Positions 57,195 through 64,000 of a stretch of 64,000 nt of DNA are shown here, piece after piece. How positions within the stretch are numbered: the stretch's first letter is position 1; each line of letters starts with the position of its first letter. A program made the translations under genes and the position numbers. The DNA is taken from contig WNNJ02003039.1 of the NCBI GenBank assembly GCA_012934845.2, positions 1-64,000 on the forward strand, written 5' to 3'. The notes under the pieces are model-generated. The model saw nothing but the letters and a program-made list of their open reading frames with translations, did not search any database and was not told where the DNA came from. Source of the DNA: Pomphorhynchus laevis (taxonomy: Eukaryota; Acanthocephala; Palaeacanthocephala; Echinorhynchida; Pomphorhynchidae).

Positions 57195-58685
57195 TATTAA
57201 AAAGTAATTATTATTAAATTAAAATTAAAATCTTATGCAACAATTATTTATTATTTATAATTATTTATAATTGAATTATTATTAATAGTATAAAATACAA
57301 AAATACATAAATTTGAATTGTGTTGCCCTATTTTCAATATTATTTGGTATCTCGTAGCTTAAAGCTCCTTGTTAATCATCTTTCCATAAAGATTTATGCT
57401 GGCTTATGAAAACCACATGTCTTGCATTACATCAAGTTTAATGCAATGCATATGAATAAATACATAATTTGGGGTATATAATTTGGAGTACAATTGCTTT
57501 TTATTTGCTTAATATAAAAAGTTATCTTAAAACTAAATGGTTTTAAAATCAACATTTAGATATTGTTATTTTAAGATTGAAATATTAACATTTTAAATTT
57601 ATTTTTAGTACAAAATGTGCAATCTCAGTCTGATTTGCAAATCTGAGTCTAATTTGCAAATCTTTGTTTTTGGACTGATTACATTAAAAGACGTTACTCA
57701 CAAAAAAATACATTAAATGTTTAAATTATACTTTAAATAAATATTTTAAGTGATTGATTATTTAAATACAGCTGTTTTAAGAAATTTTTAGATATTATTT
57801 TTAATTATGTTTTGTGATAATATTTTATTATTTATTATTTTATTATTTATTATTAATACATTTATATTAAAACATGTCTGATTTTGCTATAATTTTTTAA
57901 TGATTATTATTAATTTTTTAATTAATTAAATTAATCTAATTAATTGTTTATAATTTTTTAATAATATTTTATAATGTTTTATTTATTTGCGATCAGTACA
58001 TGTTCTACGTTAACGATATGACAGACCTTCGACATCCGTACTGACAACTAAGCATTCCGGAATTCATTGTTTGATGATAATGTTTATTTTTGTCCAATGG
58101 TAAGGAATGTGGTATTGCGTAACAAAGGTTTTGCTTATTCAGAAATAGCGTAGCGAGATCTACCAAGATATCGAAATAAAATCTCACAAGAATTCTACTC
58201 GATTCTTTCCTCAATTTCTAACACTAAGTGCTTAATACGCGCTTTTTTCAAGGAAGCTACACCATCTATATTCGTAAAGTCGTCCTGTTAAAACGCATTC
58301 ACTATGCGTAGATTGAACAAATTGCTTGTATTGAATGAATCACCGTGCAAACCCGATGTGAGGAATATTAGTAGCCACCTATTCTAGACATATGTTCTGA
58401 CCAATTTCTTATCATTATAAGCTACTCTCAACCTACAAGCATTGAGTCCCAAATGGAATAACCAAGACTGTCGATGACATAGTAATTAACAATAACTGTT
58501 GTCAAAATAGTAGGAATTACACATACCGTTTAATAAAGGATCGAATTTGTTTTATTAGAATAACCATAAAGGGGCTTAGCTTACATATGCCCACATTTTT
58601 CAGAGGTTATTAAGTGTTTCAACTAAGTTCCACCTTAGATTCACGTTTGGCACTATTGTTACTCACGATTCACTTTCTTCGTACG
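57195..58685. other. Intron sequence
   Basis: AT-rich to about 58000, then more balanced. The minus frame 58214-58005 has no recognisable domain. No exon is supported. Confidence 0.3.
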
Positions 58686-58687
58686 AG

Positions 58688-58728
58688 CGTTACCTAGTGA
58701 TTTCGCATTTTGAAATCACTAGGTAACG
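58688..58728. repeat. Perfect hairpin, 17-bp arms
   Basis: CGTTACCTAGTGATTTC (58688-58704) and its exact complement (58712-58728) around a 7-base loop GCATTTT. Function unknown. Confidence 0.85.
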
Positions 58729-59159
58729 TTGTGCTCACTATTCGCGTAAAAACAAATACGCTACTCGTTTAAACAACGAATACTCCCTACGAGTTCTTGA
58801 TTCTGTGAATACTCTCTACGAGTTGCTGGTGTTATATTGGTCTCAAGAGAATCACACCAAGCATCACCTTTGAGTGACAATTAATTTGGAAATAATACTT
58901 TTAAAATCATGATACGTACCACGTCTGATGTACCAATCGATCAAATACCTTAGAATTATTACGTTTGAGTCAATTATTTCAAATGATGTGATTTTAAGAA
59001 TCTTAAACCATATTGGTCAGACATGTATTACTACTTTTGTTTTTGTAAAAACTTTTAATTTGTAGTTTAGTGGATTTGTAAGTGAATGTATATTCACAAT
59101 AGCCAGTTTAATAAAACTATATTAAAAAAAATGTTTCAAATTGACTTAAAAATCGGATT

Positions 59160-59690
59160 ATATTCCGTATCCTTCGTATCACTTTTCGACTATTTTCCTC
59201 AAACTCGTTTTCTTATCTGCATATTTCTACACTTACCGAATCTCGCTTTCGTATCTGAATCTTCCTACACTTACAGATTCGCGCCTTACCTCCATAAATA
59301 TTCGTTTGTGCGACTCTCTTATTCTCCATGCTCCGTCATTTTAATCAACCTGTGGCCGCCGTTTCATTTTTATTGCAGTTCCTCTTCTCTGGAATAAACT
59401 GCCTTCCGCTATCCGCTCTACAGCCTCCTTTCAATCCTTCAAACACAGTCTCCGTTATTTTTGTCCCTTGATAATTTTTGCCTCTTAATAATTGATTCAA
59501 TTATTCACACTATTTTAAACTTTCCCACTCTCCCACTCATCAACATCAACCTTTTGATATTGATCATAATTTCGTTCTTTGTTTGTTTTCATATTTTTTG
59601 TCGTAAAACTTTTAATTTATACCTATTGACATTTTTTATACTCTCGTATAATGAATGTCAATAAATGTCTTTTTTTTATATTTTTGTTCT
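59160..59690 (+). mobile_element. CR1-like LINE 3' end fragment
   Basis: The frame VPLLWNKLPSAIRSTASF, QSFKHSLRYFCP (59370-59462) matches the C-terminal [16 protein letters not shown]...FKH block of the LINE at 4645-5226. Pyrimidine-rich, with a run of frames interrupted by stops, ending in TGTCAATAAATGTC. Only the last few hundred bases of the element are present. Confidence 0.6.
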
Positions 59691-60007
59691 TTATACTCTC
59701 GCTTCTTCGTTCTTTGAATAACAAAAGCCAAAGTCCAGCCAAAAAATAATTGAATAATTAAAAAATTAATGCTATTTTTAGAAATATTATATTTATTTTA
59801 AATTAAAAATAAAATTTAAAAGCCTAAATAAATACAATATTCTTGAAAAGTACACAGTTACAGAAAAATATTTAATTTTAATTTCTTTGTGCTGGACTTT
59901 TCCAAGAAGATAAAAATAGTTGTTTTTTTTTAAATTAATAATATTATTAATATATTAAATATATGGAAATTCATTTAAATCGCAACACATTGTACGTGAC
60001 CTAGTGT

Positions 60008-60148
60008 AATTCTTCCGTACTTACAAATTTATCAACACATCGTACATGAAGATAATATTTAAGATACCAAAGTCAAGTGCTTAATTTCAATTATTTATTG
60101 TTCGTTTATTGCAAAGGCATTACAAATTCTTCCGTACTTACAAATTTA
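60008..60148. repeat. 24-bp direct repeat spanning the linker-exon donor
   Basis: AATTCTTCCGTACTTACAAA plus TTTA occurs exactly at 60008-60031 and 60125-60148. Read on the minus strand it contains AAATTT|GTAAGT, so the 5' splice site has been copied 117 bp downstream. Confidence 0.85.
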
Positions 60149-60751
60149 TTGCGAACTCGACTTAGTTTGATTTTTTGTACCATATCAAACTCTTCTTTCT
60201 TCATTGTAGTCATTTTGCAAATACTGCGTGAACGAAGTTGATTATCGAATTTTTGTAATTTGCCTTCACACAGACTGAAACTTGAAGTGACCAGTAAATA
60301 ATTTGAATCCTTGTTGTTTAGTATATCGGCAGGACAAGCTACACTTAAAACGCTGGAGTCTTCTTCACCACAAGTAGACACACTAGCACTTCGATAATTC
60401 ACAACTCGATCATTTGTGTCGAATCCATCTTTTGAACAGATATTTAGTAGATCAATATTCAAATCTGGTATGAAATTGGGGCGTGTTAATAACTGCTTGC
60501 ATTTTTTTAAATTTGCTGACTCCAAACTAGATTGCTGCTTTAAACGACATAAATTTGTCGGCACGTTTTTCAACTTCGGCAGTGAGTGGTCTTTTCTATT
60601 GACTGCATTGTCTAATTCTAATTTTGCAGTTACTATTTCTTTTGCTATCTCAATTGAGTGTTGCTTACTCTCCTTAGTTGCTTTTATTCCCAATGCGACA
60701 TTCGATTTTCCGATTTGTTTCCTTCGATAAATAGAATAATGATAAAATGAA
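60142..60751 (-). CDS. Linker exon of the Piccolo/RIM-like gene (inferred)
   Basis: A 610-nt open exon with acceptor AAATGGACAG|TTCATTT and perfect donor AAATTT|GTAAGT. It encodes SFYHYSIYRRKQIGKSNVAL, KEIVTAKLELDNAVNRKD, SLCEGKLQKFDNQLRSRSI, MKKEEFDMVQKIKLSRVRNK. No known domain; it is polar and probably disordered, as expected for the region between PDZ and C2A. Phases fit both neighbours: the PDZ exon leaves two bases completed here, and this exon ends on a codon boundary where the C2 exon starts. If the ATG at 60759 and the stop at 60106 were used instead, it would be an unspliced 217-residue orphan. The splice model is preferred because of phase agreement and the strong donor. Confidence 0.6.
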
Positions 60752-60759
60752 CTGTCCAT

Positions 60760-61085
60760 TTAAAATAATTTATCGGGCAATTGTCTTATTAACAGTAACT
60801 GTTTGATTTACGTTATAACAAGATGCTTTTAAGAATTGCCCATAAATCTATTGTAATGTAACTATTAATCAAATGTTTAAATTAAGTGCACCGTACTTAA
60901 TTTTAAGCGTATTTCTTGCAGTATATTTTCAAGTTCATTTTAGTGATTAAATAAATTAAAAATAAACCAGTCAACTTTACTTTATAAATCTATATAAATA
61001 ACTTAATGTATTCATAACTTAGTGTAATTTGAATATGAGCCAGAAAATTTTCTAATTCAATTATATTTTTAGGGTTTTTATTAGG
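60760..61085. other. Intron between PDZ and linker exons
   Basis: AT-rich, no feature recognised apart from the acceptor of the linker exon. Confidence 0.4.
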
Positions 61086-61089
61086 TAAC

Positions 61090-62625
61090 CAACAATTTAA
61101 GATAAGTAATCAAATCAGATAACTGAATCTACGTATTTAATATAATTATAAAATAAACAAAACATAATAAAAAAATTTAATAATTAAATAATAAAATTAA
61201 TAATTGTTTTTAGATTTTCTATAATTTAAATCAAGTTAAAATAAAAAATATAAATTTAAAATAAACGTCATTTTTATGAATTGACTAATAAATAACAGAT
61301 GTTGTATCTGAATAAGGATTATAGGTCATTAGGAGGAACTGCTATGCTATCAGGTTTCGGCCCCTAACTCCTCTACCCAACATAGCAGCGGGGCCAAATA
61401 CATGCTAATGATGTATTTTCTCTGATAAAACTATCTAGTATCCAATTCTAATACAAAGTATATTATTTATTATCCATCCATAAAATGTGCCACTTAAGAG
61501 TTTAAATTTATTCTTTATATTATTGTGTTGATTTATATATTTTACTATTTTCTGCTTGATGTTATTTTTATAGCAACCTAGTTTAAAATATGTATCTATT
61601 AAATGATTTAAATGTTCATAAAGAAAGCCAATATCATTACATATTGTTGCAATTCTTAAAATTTCATTATTTAATGTTTTATATTTTATATTATATGGTA
61701 TACATGAATGCTCACGCAAAAATATGTTTTTTGTAAATTTAAATTGGTTTTGTTAAGAATAAGGCTTTCTCGATAAATTTGTTTACTAATTGAATAAAAA
61801 TTATTAGAATTAAATACACATATATGTATCGAAACATATAATTCATATATCTATATAGTTTAGATTTAGTTTTACACAGTTATGAACAAATTCATATTCT
61901 ATAAAGCTTAAAATAAAGTAGGTTATAATTGCGCTACCATTACCATCTGATATTGAAACTGAGTCTACGAATTTTAAACTATTAATAAATAAAAAAATAA
62001 TATGTAATTTATATTTATATAAATTATGTATTTAAATACATACATCATCATTAATATGATGATGTATGTATTATTAATAAGAATTATTAATGATAATTCT
62101 TTATCATTAATATTGGTTTTGTTAAGAATAAGGCTTTCTGGATAAATGTGCTCACTAATTGAATAAAAATTATTAGAATTAAATACACATATATCATCAA
62201 TGTATCGAAACATATATTTCATATATTTATATTGTTTAGATTTAGTTTTTACACAGTTATGAACAAATTCATATTCTATAAAGCTTAAAATCAAGTCAGC
62301 TATAATTGGGCTACTATTACCACTTATTGGAACACCTTTTATTTGTCTAAATATAGATGTCCCTACCTTTAAATAATTTTGATTTATCAAAATATTTAAG
62401 GATTCTATCAATTCAATTTTACCCATATATTTATATTTACTTGATGGTTTAATTTTTGTTAGATAGGCGTTATAATTATTATAACATATATATGTATATC
62501 TTTTTCCGAATATAAGATTAATTAATTTTACTAACGCTTCTTTAATATCTGCTAAATCTAGATTTGTAAAAAGCGTACTAAAATCGTATGTATTTATATT
62601 CTGAAAATTTATTCTTTTTGCATCA
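61090..62625 (-). mobile_element. PLE copy with tail, rearranged
   Basis: Minus orientation. Terminal signature at 61140-61108, full tail at 61440-61285 (with CTGCTATGTT and its complement, GGCCCC and GGGGCC), then RIATICNDIGFL and CIPYNIKYKTLNNE (61719-61500), and RT blocks PISGNSSPIIADLI, MFRYIDDICVFNSNN (62426-62150). Parts of the RT are duplicated (61740-61960 and 62110-62350) with an AT-rich palindrome at 62040-62070 between them. Broken. Confidence 0.75.
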
Positions 62626-63185
62626 ACTTTATTCCTTTTTATAATAGAAATTTTAAAATGTGATTTTTTAAGTAAAAAGGCACAACATGCATTAGGAATA
62701 AAGTCAAGTAGACTTTAACTACATTACTTTTAATAAAAATCTTGTTTGCATTCTCATTTAAGTAGATTTTGCTAAAAGCATTAAGAATAATAAAAATAAA
62801 TTTTTAAGTATCAAATAAATTGCTTTAAACTTTTGATGTTGAAATGCATAGTTGAAATACATAGTTCAAATAACATTGATTACAACTTAAAAACAAAGAT
62901 CTGTAACAAGAAAGTTAAAATTTATATATGAATATATATAAGTAATTATTTAATTATCAGGCACAAATCTTCAAAGCAAGAACATATGAATAATATTTTG
63001 ACAATTTTATGTAATATCAAACTTTTCTATTTGGCAAGAATTGGGAATTTGCAACAAACAAGATATTTCGATAATTTATGTACTTAGATAGCTAGTTACT
63101 CAAATCACCAATGATTTAAAATGTAACAGTTTTATTGAATAAACAGATAAGCAAATAAATAAACAAAAATAATAATCAATATGAA
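62626..63185. other. Intron sequence
   Basis: AT-rich, no feature recognised. Confidence 0.35.
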
Positions 63186-63189
63186 TATT

Positions 63190-63420
63190 AATTTAAAATA
63201 GTTGATAATGATCCATTATTAATAAAGAATTATTGAATCTGGATCAAAGAAAAGAGGAAAAATTTATTTGATATTTTACTAACTTATGTTAGCATCTGCA
63301 GAAAATTACTGTAATTTTCTGAAGATTGTAATTTTCTGAAGATGATAGCAGATGTAAACCAAATATCAATAAAATTTTTCTTCATTTTTTGATCCAGCTC
63401 CAATAATTCTCAATAAATAT
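63190..63420. mobile_element. Fold-back element (complete copy)
   Basis: Begins GTTGATAATGATCCATTATT, AATAAAGAATTATTGAATC and ends TTTTGATCCAGCTCCAATAA, with mirror arms around 63310. The + strand motif CTGAAGAT-GATAGC-AGAT is degraded on its 3' side. Confidence 0.65.
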
Positions 63421-63864
63421 TAATTATTAGCCAATAATTAAAGTATTAGCAATAAACTAATTCAGTGAAAATAACTTGATATGCCTATATAATTGAAATT
63501 GAAACTATTTATGATATTTAAATAATAATAAATTTTATATTTATGATAATAAAATTTAATTTATTTTTGTTTGTTCGAACAAAATGTATAAAATATGTAC
63601 ATTTAAATAATAAATTATAAAAATATTACAGATAAATTAATTACTTAAATATATCATAATAAATCATATGTAATTATAATTAATAATTAATAAATAATAT
63701 AATGTTATTGAATATATGTCATAATAGTTAAGATTAATAAATTATAATTACTAAATTTAAATGAAAATTAAATATTTTAAATAAAATATTCCTTTATAAA
63801 AAGTTATTTAATTTTTGGAAGTTTGTAAAAATATTTCGAAATTTTATTTAATTTTATATTTTAC
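63421..63864. other. Intron sequence next to the PDZ exon
   Basis: AT-rich; no feature recognised. Confidence 0.4.
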
Positions 63865-63973
63865 TTAATTATGCCAATTTCGATTTCTCCACAAGCTAGG
63901 TTTATCAAAGACTGTAATTCGTTTTGCTTAATCCCTTTAATTTTGCGTCCATTCCATTCGAAAACTTCATCTC
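63865..63973 (-). CDS. PDZ-domain exon of the Piccolo/RIM-like gene
   Basis: Acceptor TTTGTATAG|GAGATG and donor ATTAA|GTAAAA enclose GDEVFEWNGRKIKG, NELQSLINLACGEIEIGI. This matches the second half of RIM/Piccolo PDZ domains (family pattern LxxGDEVLEWNGRSLQGxxxxEVxxII). PDZ domains bind C-terminal peptides; in RIM the partner is ELKS/CAST. The N-terminal half must lie beyond the right edge. The phase fits the linker exon at 60751. Confidence 0.75.
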
Positions 63974-64000
63974 CTATACAAATAAACAATTATCATCGTA

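Noticed and set aside
58005-58214. Minus-strand 69-residue frame in a more GC-balanced patch
   Set aside because: No recognisable domain, no clear splice borders, and surrounding frames are closed.

Overview
The window is eukaryotic, AT-rich animal DNA. Most probably it comes from an arthropod with a transposon-laden genome, and the species cannot be told. The reasons are intron-bearing genes with GT/AG borders, a metazoan synaptic scaffold gene (PDZ plus C2), a C2H2 zinc-finger gene, long TE-filled introns, and many Penelope-like (PLE) and LINE fragments. There are no operons, no prokaryotic genes and no CRISPR array.

Left part (about 1-13 kb): a divergent but fully open alpha-tubulin gene lies on the minus strand. 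Four exons (12973-12745, 8790-8618, 7255-6589, 1854-1568) join with matching splice phases. Only the first exon, expected to carry just the start codon, was not found. Its introns hold a broken CR1-like LINE, a second LINE type (called family B here), PLE debris and a pair of repeats with hammerhead-like cores. Just upstream, at 13400-13690, a piece encoding a ubiquilin-type UBA domain sits inside a fold-back element, flanked by an exact 11-bp direct repeat.

Middle part (about 14-41 kb): mostly AT-rich intergenic or intronic DNA carrying many copies of one PLE family (RT fragments and a highly structured 3' tail), a LINE B copy, an isolated SLC7 amino-acid-transporter exon (31145-31446), a GC-richer unclassified RT element (34389-35873), the best-preserved PLE copy (36110-38445, minus) and an intact single-exon five-finger zinc-finger gene (38684-39622, minus).

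Right part (41-64 kb): a large minus-strand gene related to Piccolo/Fife/RIM can be pieced together from a PDZ exon (63973-63865), a linker exon (60751-60142) and two C2-domain exons (43373-43243 and 41594-41425). All phases match. Its roughly 16.8-kb intron contains LINE B copies, an NFX1-like zinc-finger exon on the opposite strand, a 3-kb array of a 17-bp minisatellite interrupted by a unique segment, and a GIY-YIG PLE remnant bracketed by 595-bp inverted repeats.

Recurring theme: small self-cleaving-RNA-like motifs. One perfect hammerhead core (29347-29382, minus) and two decayed sister copies 307 bp apart (374-475 and 681-780) sit in the PLE tail region. Several fold-back elements share a motif of the form CTGANGAT-stem-loop-stem-GAAA. 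Taken together the window looks like a graveyard of ribozyme-bearing Penelope-type elements with two or three host genes threaded through it.
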